NCBI GenBank assembly: GCA_035380245.1
Contig: DAOSXA010000002.1
Location: 1-64,000 of the forward strand
DNA length: 64,000 nt
From: Candidatus Zixiibacteriota bacterium
Lineage (GTDB): Bacteria; Zixibacteria; MSB-5A5; GN15; FEB-12
Reading direction: 5' to 3'
The notes below the pieces were generated by a model. That model was not told the DNA's origin and made no database searches. It saw only the letters and a program-made list of their open reading frames with translations. Within the stretch, counting starts at the first letter, position 1, and each line of letters opens with the position of its first letter. Made by a program: the position numbers and the translations under genes. Shown here in pieces: positions 45,438 to 54,061 of this stretch.

Positions 45438-48400
45438 TTGACAAGAAGCTATCGTTGGCCCGCAATAGCGCTGATGCTGGTCCTGATAACGACCGTGTCG
45501 GCTCAGGATATGACCGTGACTCCGGACTCGACACGTCCGAACCTGTACGTTGTCGGGACGGCGCATCTGGATACGCAATGGCGCTGGACGATTCAGAACA
45601 GTATCGAAGAGTTCATCCCGGCAACCTTCCGCGACAACCTGGCCCTGATGAAACTCTATCCCGAATACGTGTTCAGCTTCGAGGGCTCCTTCCGCTACCA
45701 GCTCATGGACGAATACTACCACGATGAGTTCGAACAGGTGCGGCCCTTCATAGGGTCGGGTCAATGGCGCGTGACCGGTAGCTGGGTCGATGCGGTCGAT
45801 GTGAACCTCCCGTCGTTCGAATCGCTGGTGCGGCATACGCTTTACGGCAACAGTTATTTCAAACGTGAATTCGGCAAAACCAGCCGCGATATCTTTTTGC
45901 CCGATTGCTTCGGTTTCGGTTATGCCCTTCCGTCGATTGCCCGCCATTGTGGTCTGGAATCGTTCTCGACCCAGAAACTGACCTGGGGGGCCTGGGTCGG
46001 CGTACCGTTCGATATCGGTATCTGGAAAGGAGTCGATGGCTCCTCGATAATCTGTGGTGTTAATCCGGGTAAGTATGTATCAAAGATAGAAGACGATCTG
46101 AGCAGCGACACCACCTGGTACAACGCCGCCGAGCGCCAGGGCGACAGCAGCGGTTTGTATGCCGCTTATCATTACTTCGGCACCGGCGACTCCGGCGGCT
46201 CACCCGATTCTGCCTCGGTCGACTGGCTGGTGAAATCGATTCACAGCGACGGCCCCCTTGCCGTGCACAGCATCGGAGCGGACGATCTGGTTGATATCGT
46301 CAAGGCCGCGGACATTAGCCGTCTTCCCGAATACGACGGCGAACTCGTTATGACTCGTCACGGTGTCGGTTGCTACACCTCAGAAGCAGCGATGAAACGC
46401 TGGAACCGGAAGAACGAGCTGCTGGCCGACGCCGCCGAGAGAGCTGCGGTCATTGCCGATTTTTGGAGACAGAGCGATTATCCCCGCGATATGCTGCGCG
46501 ACACCTGGACCCGTTTTCTCTGGCATCAATTCCACGATGACCTCACCGGCACGAGCATCCCGGAGGCATACGAGTTTTCCTGGAACGATGAAATCCTCTG
46601 CCTGAACCGGTTCAGCGCCGTACTCGAAGAGGCTGTCTCCGGAGTCGCAGCCGGACTCGACACACGGGCCAAGGGAACCCCGGTTGTTGTTTACAATCCT
46701 CTCTCGATTGACCGCGAAGAGGTTGTGGGGGCGGTGATACATCTCCCGAAAAGCGATGTGAAATACGTGCAGGTGATCGGCCCCGATGGCTCCGAAGTCC
46801 CGGCTGATGTGGTGATGTCCTACGACAAGACCGCTCTGGTGCGGTTCCTCGCCCGTGTGCCCTCGGTCGGATTCACCGTTTACGATATCCGCCCAGCCAA
46901 GAAGCCGAGCGAGATTGACACCGGCCTCAAAGTGACCCTGAACTCTCTTGAGAACGAGCGCTATGTCGTAATGCTCAACGATCTGGGGGAAGTGGCCTCG
47001 GTCTACGACAAGCAGAACGCCCGAGAACTGCTCGGTGCGCCGCTCCGATACGAGTTTCTTGCCGATACCCCAAAAAACTGGCCCGCCTGGGAGATCGACT
47101 ACAATGATATTATGGCCGCTCCTGAACCGCTGTTTGTCGGTGAGCCCCAGATATCTGTAATAGAGAATGGCAGCGCTCGGGTTGGAATTCAGGTTGTACA
47201 GAAAACGGCCAAGTCTACTCTGACCACGATCATCCGCCTGAGTGCAGGCGAGGCCGGCAATCGCGTCGAGTTCTTCGCCAATATCGACTGGGGCGAGGAA
47301 GCCACCCTCCTGAAGCTGGCGCTGACCACTGCCGCTCCGAGCGATTCCGTCACCTACGACATCGGTCTCGGCACTATCACCCGCCCGGTCAACACCGAAA
47401 AGCGCTACGAAGTACCAGGGCAGCAATGGGCCGATATCTCCGCCCCCGACCGCTCCTACGGCGTTGCCCTCATGAACGACTGTCGCTACGGCTGGGATCA
47501 CCCCACCCCCGAAAAGCTGCGCCTGACTCTGGTTCACACACCGGGGATCGGCGAGGGCTGGGCCTGGGTGGCCGATGAGCACAATCAGGATCAGGGTGTA
47601 CACACGGTTAACTTCGCTATTCAGGGCCACACCGGGGACTGGGCCGACGGCGGTGTCGCCTGGCAGGCGAGTCGCCTGAATCAACCACTCACAGTCTTTG
47701 AGACTTCCTCACATAAGGGATCTCGGGGCATGAGTTATTCGCTCGTGAACGTTGACGATCCTGGCGTCATGGTGAACGCCGTCAAGAAGGCCGAGGAGAG
47801 CGATGAGATCGTGATCCGCCTGCGTGAACTGACCGGGAATAACCACGACCGCGTCACGCTGCAGTTCGACCGGCCGGTTTTGTCGGCGCGTGAAATCAAC
47901 GGCATGGAGGAAAAAATCGGCCCGGCCACCGTCGAGGACGGCCGTCTGGTCTGCTCATTTACCGCCTATCAGCCGAAAGCATTCGCGGTTTTATTGGGAC
48001 GGCCGGAGGTTGAGGTAGATCGCATTGAGGCGGTTTGTCTGGACCTGCCGTTCAATATGGACGGCGTCAGCCTCGACGCCGACCGTTGCGACGGCGACTT
48101 TGACGGCAAGGGCTATACCATCGCCGGCGAGTTTATTCCCGACACTCTGGTTTATCGCAACGTACCATTCGTCTTTGGCGATGTGACCGCCGGTGCTCTC
48201 AACGCAGTTGCATGCGAAGGTCAGAAAGTGGAGCTTCCGAAGGGTGATTTCGACCGTCTCTATTTGCTGGCGGCATCCACCGGCAGCCCGGCTAAGGCGC
48301 ATTTCAAAATTGGCGAACATGAACAGACCGATTGGATCATGGGCTATGCGGACCCGATCGGGCAATGGGATAACAGGCTTTGTGATGGCATTCAGACCGA

Positions 48401-49364
48401 TATGCGCGATCAAATTCTTCCGGCCTATATTAATCGGCAAACGGTGGCCTGGTACGGCTCGCATCGCCACACGCCTGAATGTGAAAACGAGGCGTATCGT
48501 TTCACCTACCTGTTTCCGATTGAGTTGGAAGTACGGAAGGGAGACCGAACGCTGACCCTGCCGGACAACGACAAGATTCGTATAATGTCCGCCACGGCGG
48601 TAAGGCAGCCTTACGAAGCGGTCGACCCGGCGCAGCCGCTCTACGACATCGTGAACAACGCTTTCGCCCGCATCTTTGCCGACAGCATGTCCTTTGCGGG
48701 CCGGTCGATCATTACAATGGACAGCCCGATCCCGAACACTACTATTCGCTATACCCTCGACGGGACCGAGCCAACCGCCACTTCGGCCTTATACACCGAG
48801 CCGATCATTGTCACGACAACGACAACCATCTCGGCCAGAGCGTTTAGCCCCGGCTATAATGAAAACTTCGTCGCTCGGAAAACGGTAGCGAAACTCGAGT
48901 TACGCGATTCTTACGATGTCGGTGATCTGGAGAGCGGATTGAACGCCCGCTATTACGAGGGCGAATGGGACAGTCTTCCCGGATTTGACACGCTGGAGGT
49001 CGTAACCGCCTACGTCGCCGACAGCATCGTAATTCCGGACACGGCGCGCGAGGAGTATTTTGGCCTTGTCTTCGAAGGCTTCGTCAAGATTCCGGCCGAC
49101 GGTGTTTATGCGCTTTCGATCAACTCCGATGACGGCAGTCGTATTTATTTTGCCGACACTATGCTGGTCAACAACAACGGTCTCCACGGCGATTTCGAAA
49201 AGACCGGCTTAATCGGTCTTAAAGCGGGTCTCTATCCGATTCGAGCCGAGATGTTCCAATGCGAGGGAGACGCCGAACTCGGGGTGCACATCGCGGGGCC
49301 TTCGCTGCCGAAACAACCGATCCCGACTGATATGTTGTTTCATGCAAAATCAGAGATTGAATAA
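45438..49364 (+). CDS. Secreted GH38 alpha-mannosidase with chitobiase-C and PA14 domains
   Basis: 1308 residues. A signal peptide (to SAQ, about residue 23) precedes a GH38 catalytic domain: AHLDTQWRW gives zinc ligands H43 and D45, the catalytic nucleophile is D156 in LPDCFGFGY, and H366 in WHQFHDDLTGTS is the last zinc ligand. A GH38 middle/C-terminal region follows (to ~880). Further on are a CHB_HEX_C-like domain (NTTIRYTLDGTEPTATSALY, ~1085-1150) and a PA14 domain (LNARYYEGEWDSLPG...INSDDGSRIYF, ~1170-1290), both carbohydrate- or surface-linked. The TTG start follows AAAGGAGAGAGAC. It shares an operon with the sugar transporter and should release mannose from glycans outside the inner membrane. 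Confidence 0.94.
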   Translation: MTRSYRWPAIALMLVLITTVSAQDMTVTPDSTRPNLYVVGTAHLDTQWRWTIQNSIEEFIPATFRDNLALMKLYPEYVFSFEGSFRYQLMDEYYHDEFEQVRPFIGSGQWRVTGSWVDAVDVNLPSFESLVRHTLYGNSYFKREFGKTSRDIFLPDCFGFGYALPSIARHCGLESFSTQKLTWGAWVGVPFDIGIWKGVDGSSIICGVNPGKYVSKIEDDLSSDTTWYNAAERQGDSSGLYAAYHYFGTGDSGGSPDSASVDWLVKSIHSDGPLAVHSIGADDLVDIVKAADISRLPEYDGELVMTRHGVGCYTSEAAMKRWNRKNELLADAAERAAVIADFWRQSDYPRDMLRDTWTRFLWHQFHDDLTGTSIPEAYEFSWNDEILCLNRFSAVLEEAVSGVAAGLDTRAKGTPVVVYNPLSIDREEVVGAVIHLPKSDVKYVQVIGPDGSEVPADVVMSYDKTALVRFLARVPSVGFTVYDIRPAKKPSEIDTGLKVTLNSLENERYVVMLNDLGEVASVYDKQNARELLGAPLRYEFLADTPKNWPAWEIDYNDIMAAPEPLFVGEPQISVIENGSARVGIQVVQKTAKSTLTTIIRLSAGEAGNRVEFFANIDWGEEATLLKLALTTAAPSDSVTYDIGLGTITRPVNTEKRYEVPGQQWADISAPDRSYGVALMNDCRYGWDHPTPEKLRLTLVHTPGIGEGWAWVADEHNQDQGVHTVNFAIQGHTGDWADGGVAWQASRLNQPLTVFETSSHKGSRGMSYSLVNVDDPGVMVNAVKKAEESDEIVIRLRELTGNNHDRVTLQFDRPVLSAREINGMEEKIGPATVEDGRLVCSFTAYQPKAFAVLLGRPEVEVDRIEAVCLDLPFNMDGVSLDADRCDGDFDGKGYTIAGEFIPDTLVYRNVPFVFGDVTAGALNAVACEGQKVELPKGDFDRLYLLAASTGSPAKAHFKIGEHEQTDWIMGYADPIGQWDNRLCDGIQTDMRDQILPAYINRQTVAWYGSHRHTPECENEAYRFTYLFPIELEVRKGDRTLTLPDNDKIRIMSATAVRQPYEAVDPAQPLYDIVNNAFARIFADSMSFAGRSIITMDSPIPNTTIRYTLDGTEPTATSALYTEPIIVTTTTTISARAFSPGYNENFVARKTVAKLELRDSYDVGDLESGLNARYYEGEWDSLPGFDTLEVVTAYVADSIVIPDTAREEYFGLVFEGFVKIPADGVYALSINSDDGSRIYFADTMLVNNNGLHGDFEKTGLIGLKAGLYPIRAEMFQCEGDAELGVHIAGPSLPKQPIPTDMLFHAKSEIE

Positions 49365-49377
49365 TCTCAAAATTATG

Positions 49378-49400
49378 GCGGGCGGCCTTGTACCGCCCGC
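49378..49400 (+). terminator. Hairpin terminator after the alpha-mannosidase
   Basis: A perfect 8-bp GC-rich stem GCGGGCGG / CCGCCCGC begins 13 nt past the stop and is followed by TATACTCATAT. It has no strong T-tract but its position is right for the operon end. Confidence 0.6.
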
Positions 49401-49501
49401 TATACTCATATATCGGAACGAAAAGACACTATGAACGGCTTCACGGAAAGTCGATGCTATTTCAATAGCGCGACGAGTTCAACAAACTTATATTCCCACT
49501 A

Positions 49502-51226
49502 ATGCTCAAAGACATTTTCAAAACTATCGGAACGGGTGTGCGCTGGATTGTGCTCGTCGTGGTCGTGCTGTTCCTCGTTGAGGAATTGATCCGCGTTTTT
49601 TGGTATGTGGTCGGCGAATGGGGATTTTTACATGCTCTAATTGACGGCGCCGTGCTGTATAAAATCGGAGAGGCGGCGATTCTCATTCCGTTTTTCCTGT
49701 TTGTCCATTGGGTTGGCGTCTGGGACTCGGAGCGCTCGCTTGTCTTCGCCCGCAAGACACGCTGGTTGATCCGGGCCGGCGGACTTTTATCGCTCGTTGC
49801 GTATTTCGATCTGTTTCACCGCGTCATCTGGGCCTGGTGGGTGATCCTGCTGATCGCTCTCGCTTTGATTCTCCCGCCGCTTATGAAGGTTATCGCTCGG
49901 AAACGTGCCGTGTGGTGGGGACGTATCCTGGCTGCCGTCATCGTCATCGTCATGCTGATTCATTATGTCCTCAGCTTTCTCTTGACCGGGTATTTCATCG
50001 CGCCGTTACCCGGACCGACTCCGTCCCCGGCCGACACCCCCGAAGGCCGCTGGCAGCAGGATCTCGTATATCTGGCGGACAACCTCCCGCGCCTTCACCT
50101 GAACGCGTTTCATACCGTTACGAAGGAGCGGTTCAACATGGAGGTCGAGCGCTTCCGTGAGGCCATTCCCGACCTGAACCCGCATCAACTCAAGGCTGGT
50201 TTCTATCGCATTGTGGCTCTGATCGGCGACGGCCACACCGGGATCAGCAATTGGGAGGGGCCGTTGGCCGGTAAGCTTCCGGTGCGCTTTTATTGGCTGA
50301 GTGACGGCCTGTTCATCACGGCAGCGGCTCAGGACCAACCCGACCTGCTCGGTGGAAAAGTCCTTAGGCTGGACGGCCTCAGCGCCGATTCGGTCTTCGA
50401 CAGCGTCTGCACTCTGTTGCCGTATGAAACCGACAGCTACTTGTTGCATCAAGGTGTCCGATATCTCATTGATGTCGATTTTCTCCAGGGGCTTGGTCTG
50501 GCCGACGACAGCGGTCGGGTGGATATCACGGTTGTTAGCCGCACCGGCGACACGATTCACACTTATCTTGAACCGGTAACCGGAGCGGGGCAGAAGCTTC
50601 TGACTCAACTGCCGGAAACGCCACCTGCGTTCAAGTCTTCCGAGAAAGGGGAGTACTGGTCGGAGTTTTTTGACGATGGAAAGATCGCTTATTTGAAGTA
50701 TAACGCGTTCACCAGCCCGCTCGAATTCCCGAAGTTCACGAAGACGTTTTGGGCCGAAGCCGACTCGCTGGGATCGGACTATCTCATTATTGATTTCCGC
50801 GAGAACGGGGGCGGTATGTCGTACTGCTTTGACGATTTCTACGACCAGATTTTGGCTCACGAGCGCATCAATCGGAAGGGACATCTTTATCTACTGACGA
50901 ACCGACGGACTTTTTCGTCTGCCTCGATGTACGCCGCGATTTTGCGCCGGGAAACTGAGGTTATTCTGGCCGGTGAGGATATGGGAGGCGGTTTGAATCA
51001 GTACGGCGACATGCGCTTTTTCACGTTGCCGAACTCGGGCGTGCAGGTGAGCTATAGCGTGCAATACTTCGAGCTTTGGCCCGACAGTCTTGGCCCGTTC
51101 GTCCTGGACCTTCCGATCCCGGTCTCCTCGTCTCAATACTTCTCTTCTCAGGACCCGGTCCTCGACTCGGTACTGACGGTGATACGAGGGGAGGAAGCGG
51201 CCGAGACAGTCGAGTCGACCGATTAG
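49502..51226 (+). CDS. Membrane-anchored S41-like peptidase
   Basis: 574 residues. The first ~165 carry five hydrophobic helices (e.g. WIVLVVVVLFLVEELIRVFW and ILAAVIVIVMLIHYVLSFLL). The periplasmic part (~175-560) has the S41 fold: a tricorn-like N-terminal helical region (YLADNLPRLHLNAFHTVTKE), a small PDZ-like stretch, and the catalytic core with DYLIIDFRENGGG and TNRRTFSSASMYAA, whose S472 is the probable nucleophile. The fused multi-helix membrane part is unusual for S41 enzymes. No ribosome-binding site is evident, so the start is less certain. It lies 137 nt after the mannosidase, beyond a hairpin. Confidence 0.82.
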   Translation: MLKDIFKTIGTGVRWIVLVVVVLFLVEELIRVFWYVVGEWGFLHALIDGAVLYKIGEAAILIPFFLFVHWVGVWDSERSLVFARKTRWLIRAGGLLSLVAYFDLFHRVIWAWWVILLIALALILPPLMKVIARKRAVWWGRILAAVIVIVMLIHYVLSFLLTGYFIAPLPGPTPSPADTPEGRWQQDLVYLADNLPRLHLNAFHTVTKERFNMEVERFREAIPDLNPHQLKAGFYRIVALIGDGHTGISNWEGPLAGKLPVRFYWLSDGLFITAAAQDQPDLLGGKVLRLDGLSADSVFDSVCTLLPYETDSYLLHQGVRYLIDVDFLQGLGLADDSGRVDITVVSRTGDTIHTYLEPVTGAGQKLLTQLPETPPAFKSSEKGEYWSEFFDDGKIAYLKYNAFTSPLEFPKFTKTFWAEADSLGSDYLIIDFRENGGGMSYCFDDFYDQILAHERINRKGHLYLLTNRRTFSSASMYAAILRRETEVILAGEDMGGGLNQYGDMRFFTLPNSGVQVSYSVQYFELWPDSLGPFVLDLPIPVSSSQYFSSQDPVLDSVLTVIRGEEAAETVESTD

Positions 51227-51281
51227 CAATCCTTTTGTGGGTGGCCCGGGGCTTGGGGATTGTTGACAAACCTCAATCGCG

Positions 51282-51369
51282 GCGGAGACAAGCCCCGCCG
51301 CTACGCGTAAAGTGCCTTAACCTCGCGTAGCGGGCGGCCTTGCGTCGCTCGCATTATAGATGTGTTTTT
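51282..51369. repeat. Dispersed hairpin element, copy 2
   Basis: It matches copy 1 at 11249-11334. The arms CCGCCGCTACGCG (51295-51307) and CGCGTAGCGGGCGG (51324-51337) pair over 13 bp with one bulged G. The conserved flanks are GGAGACAA on the left and GCATTAYAGAYGTGT on the right. The size and structure resemble REP/MITE-type intergenic elements; no terminal inverted repeat or target duplication could be shown. Confidence 0.7.
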
Positions 51370-51384
51370 ACTGAATATCCGAAC

Positions 51385-51930
51385 GGCGGGTGGCCCGTGG
51401 GCTTGCCCCGGGTTTCCAGAAGAACGTTCATCAGGTCTCCGCAAGTTCTATTCATCTCGTGCATTTCGATCGACGTCTGGGTGGCCAACCTTTTAGGTGG
51501 GTTCCTTTCTGTGGTCTTCACTTCCGCATTCCCTACAATCCTTCTCCAACAACCGTTATAGCGGCGTTAGGTGAAGGACTGGCGGGTGGCCCGTGGGCTT
51601 GCCCCGGGTTTCCAGAAGAACTTTCATCAGGTCTCCGCAAGTTCTATTCATCTCGTGCATTTCGATCGACGTCACGACCGGATAGGCGAATCTGAGCTCC
51701 CCCCGCATTCCCTACAATCCTTCTCCAACAACCGTTCTCGCGGCGTTAGGTGAAGGACTGGCGGGTGGCCCGTGGGCTTGCCCCGGGTTTCCAGAAGAAC
51801 TTTCATCAGGTCTCCGCAAGTTCTATTCATCTCGTGCATTTCGATCGACGTCACGACCGGATAGGCGAATCTGAGCTCCCCCCGCATTCCATACAATCCT
51901 TCTCCAGTAACCGTTCTCGTGTTATTAGGT
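51385..51930. repeat. Three-copy tandem repeat, ~179-bp unit
   Basis: Units begin at 51385, 51581 and 51760 with GGCGGGTGGCCCGTGGGCTT. The second and third are 179 nt apart and nearly identical; the first spans 196 nt because its second half differs. Each unit holds the near-palindrome CCCGTGGGCTTGCCCCGGG, the stretch CATCAGGTCTCCGCAAGTTC, and ends with CATTCC(C/A)TACAATCCTTCTCC. 179 is not a multiple of three, and the open frames shift between copies, so this is not a repeat protein. The third unit decays after about 51925. Confidence 0.85.
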
Positions 51931-52154
51931 GAGCGGCCAGCCATAGGCGAGCTATGAAGCGGAGAAGAGACAAGACGGGGACAGGATTCAAGCCCAAACA
52001 AAAATCTGCAAAACGAACCCAATTCGCCGTATCCGATAGAACTACACGCAAATACAGCGAATAGATGCGCGATCGATTCAGCGGTAAATGTTGTTGGGAA
52101 GCCGAAAAGTTCATATTGCGTTGCCGCCCCTAACTCACTATTCTTACCCCGATT

Positions 52155-52241
52155 GCCGGAGTGGTGGAATGGTAGACACCAGGGACTTAAAATCCCTTGG
52201 GCTGTTAGCCCGTGCCGGTTCGAGTCCGGCCTCCGGCACCA
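52155..52241 (+). tRNA. tRNA-Leu (anticodon UAA)
   Basis: A class II tRNA with a 7-bp acceptor stem (GCCGGAG / CTCCGGC) and encoded CCA (52239-52241). The anticodon arm AGGGA-CTTAAAA-TCCCT gives anticodon UAA (reads UUA). A long variable arm, GGGCTGTTAGCCC, and the T arm GCCGG-TTCGAGT-CCGGC are both intact. A terminator overlaps its 3' end. Confidence 0.96.
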
Positions 52242-52276
52242 GCTTGGCTGGTTTTTTCGCGAGGTAGTTCACAAGA
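52229..52276. repeat. Direct repeat at the tRNA-Leu 3' end, copy 1
   Basis: The segment from the acceptor 3' strand (CTCCGGCACCA) through the terminator (GCTTGGCTGGTTTTTT) to GAGGTAGTTCACAAG recurs at 52324-52370, 95 nt downstream, with a few mismatches. Confidence 0.75.
52239..52257 (+). terminator. Rho-independent terminator of tRNA-Leu
   Basis: The stem CCAGC / GCTGG with a TTG loop is followed by six T. Its left arm uses the CCA end of the tRNA. Confidence 0.75.
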
Positions 52277-52323
52277 GCGACAAGGGGAGGCGCCGCGGTT
52301 GAAATGTGTTTGTATGTTGTGGC

Positions 52324-52370
52324 CTCTCCGGCACCAACTTGGCTGGTTTTTTGTGAGGTATTTCAAAGGG
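52324..52370. repeat. Direct repeat of the tRNA-Leu 3' end, copy 2
   Basis: CTCCGGCACCAACTTGGCTGG followed by T-rich sequence and GAGGTATTTCA repeats the end of tRNA-Leu and its terminator. The rest of a tRNA is absent. It could be an attachment-site remnant or a decayed tandem tRNA copy. A perfect CCCACCC/GGGTGGG hairpin lies just beyond (52390-52406). Confidence 0.7.
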
Positions 52371-52480
52371 AGGTCGAAACTCCTTGTGCCCCACCCCTCG
52401 GGTGGGATTCGCGAAGCGAGGTATTGACATTTCATCTGATTATCGTTGACACTCGCACCGGGTCGGGACAGATTGGAACC

Positions 52481-53998
52481 ATGACGCAAGGACGCTTCAA
52501 ACTGCCCTGTTGGATCGAGCGCCATCCGCTTCTGACGGTGATACTTATCGCAATCGCCGTACGGGCGGTGGCGGTTGTTTTCTCGAAAGGTTTCATCCAT
52601 TCCGACGACCATTACGATACGGTCATGATCGCCTATGACTGGCTGCGCAACGGTTTCTGGGGGGCGAACGGTTTCCTCCGCTGGCGACAAGAGCCCTCCG
52701 ATATGATCGGCCGTTTTCCGCTTTATGTCATGTCGCTTTGGGCGATGATGAAAGCTCTCACTCTTTGCGGCGTGCAGGCGCTCAACAGTATGATGTACGT
52801 CGTCCGCGCTGTCCACGCGGCGATCAGCCTGATTCCCGTCTGGGTGGCATTCAAAGTCACGGTCTGGACGACCCAATCGAAACGATGGGGGATGCTGGCG
52901 GCGCTGGTAGTGGGACTCAACTTTATGATGCCGTTCCTGGGTGTCCGCAACCTGATCGAAATGGTCGGCGGCAATATCTGGATGCTCACGATCATTGCGG
53001 TCTATCAATACGAACGTAACCGCAGGGAAAGCTGTCTCGTACTGGCCGGCTTGGCGGCCGGACTGGCCTGGATGATCCGTTTTCAAATGGCCTCGGCGGC
53101 AATTCCGATCCCGTTCATCCTCTGGTGGCAATATCGATCCGTCAAACCGGCGCTGAGTTTCGCCGTTGGAGTCGCAGTGATGTTGTTTGCCTCGGGACTG
53201 GCCGACCTGTACTGGCTCGGACGATTCGGTGGCTCGACCATCACGAACATAACCATGAACGCCGGACTGCCCGCTCTCTATAAGACTATCCCAGGGCTTT
53301 TCCCGTTGATTCTGCTGCTGGCCCTGGTGCCGCCCTGGTCATTCGTTTCGGCTGTAGCGATGTTCCGCAAGAGCTTTCTGATGCGCCACGCGGTTCTGGT
53401 CGGCAGTTCATTTTTCTTCGTGTTGTTTCACCTCGCGATGGCCAACCAGCAGGAGCGATTCGTATTCCCGATCATTCCCGCCTTTTTGCTTATGTCGGTC
53501 CTGGCTGTCTGGCACAAGAAAGAGGACAAAGGGTATGTTCTCAAGAGTCCGCGTTTGTTGCATTGGCTGGTCGGAAGCAGCGTTGTCCTTGATCTGGTAT
53601 TGTTGATATTTCTTACGCCCGGTTACGGACATAAAGGACTGATCGAACCGGTGGTGCGGATCAGAGCGGAGGAGCCTTCGGCGCATGTGCTGTTCATCCA
53701 GCCGGGCATCCACAAATGGATACCGATAAGTTACGGTGGTGAGGCAATGTCTCGTTTTTATGTGCGCGAATGGGACGCTCTCGATCGTGCCCGATCCGAT
53801 GGCGGTGCGTTCGATTACGTGGTGTTGCTGCCGCGCGATGCTGCCGATCTGAACGCCTATGAGGACTCCGCACGCACGGTTTGCGGAGCGATAGTCCCGG
53901 ATTTCGAGGTAGCGCCGTCTTGCTATGACTGGCTGCTGCACAAGGCCAACCCGCATCATAATCCTGATTACGCGGCGTTTGTTTATAAGTCGAAGTAA
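52481..53998 (+). CDS. GT22-like (Alg9/PIG-B type) membrane mannosyltransferase
   Basis: 505 residues with about ten hydrophobic segments. The early luminal-type loop FIHSDDHYDTVMIAYDWL corresponds to the family's acidic 'HPDE' motif, and ANQQERFVFPIIPAFLL resembles the 'HKE.RF..P..P' signature of GT22 enzymes, which use lipid-linked sugars. The substitutions (SDDH, NQQE) mean the match is not exact, so a related GT-C glycosyltransferase remains possible. The ATG at 52481 has a weak TTGGAA before it; the frame extends upstream into the tRNA repeat region without a signal. It is monocistronic, ending at a bidirectional terminator. Confidence 0.75.
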   Translation: MTQGRFKLPCWIERHPLLTVILIAIAVRAVAVVFSKGFIHSDDHYDTVMIAYDWLRNGFWGANGFLRWRQEPSDMIGRFPLYVMSLWAMMKALTLCGVQALNSMMYVVRAVHAAISLIPVWVAFKVTVWTTQSKRWGMLAALVVGLNFMMPFLGVRNLIEMVGGNIWMLTIIAVYQYERNRRESCLVLAGLAAGLAWMIRFQMASAAIPIPFILWWQYRSVKPALSFAVGVAVMLFASGLADLYWLGRFGGSTITNITMNAGLPALYKTIPGLFPLILLLALVPPWSFVSAVAMFRKSFLMRHAVLVGSSFFFVLFHLAMANQQERFVFPIIPAFLLMSVLAVWHKKEDKGYVLKSPRLLHWLVGSSVVLDLVLLIFLTPGYGHKGLIEPVVRIRAEEPSAHVLFIQPGIHKWIPISYGGEAMSRFYVREWDALDRARSDGGAFDYVVLLPRDAADLNAYEDSARTVCGAIVPDFEVAPSCYDWLLHKANPHHNPDYAAFVYKSK

Positions 53999-54027
53999 TA
54001 GAGGTCTTTGAATATGGGAGTGGGAAA

Positions 54028-54051
54028 GGCGGTTGCCGAAAAGCAACCGCC
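54028..54051. terminator. Bidirectional hairpin between convergent genes
   Basis: A perfect 9-bp stem GGCGGTTGC / GCAACCGCC with loop CGAAAA lies between the stops at 53998 and 54062. It has no long T-tract on either side. Confidence 0.7.
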
Positions 54052-54061
54052 CTGAACGCAA

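Larger units (their letters stand above)
51227..52154. other. Repeat-rich non-coding region upstream of tRNA-Leu
   Basis: No gene is supported. It holds the second hairpin element (51282-51369) and three copies of a tandem repeat (51385-51930), described separately. The last ~220 nt (51931-52154) show nothing recognisable and should contain the tRNA promoter. Small open frames here arise from the repeat and change reading frame from copy to copy. Confidence 0.6.

Noticed and set aside
46380..47684. A 434-codon open frame on the minus strand
   Set aside because: It lies wholly inside the GH38 alpha-mannosidase gene, whose catalytic motifs are in the other strand; no ribosome-binding site or known domain supports it.
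51340..51932. Several small open frames with the shared peptide MKDWRVARGLAPGFQKNFHQ
   Set aside because: They come from the 179-bp tandem repeat; the frame changes between copies because 179 is not divisible by three, and no ribosome-binding site is consistent across copies.
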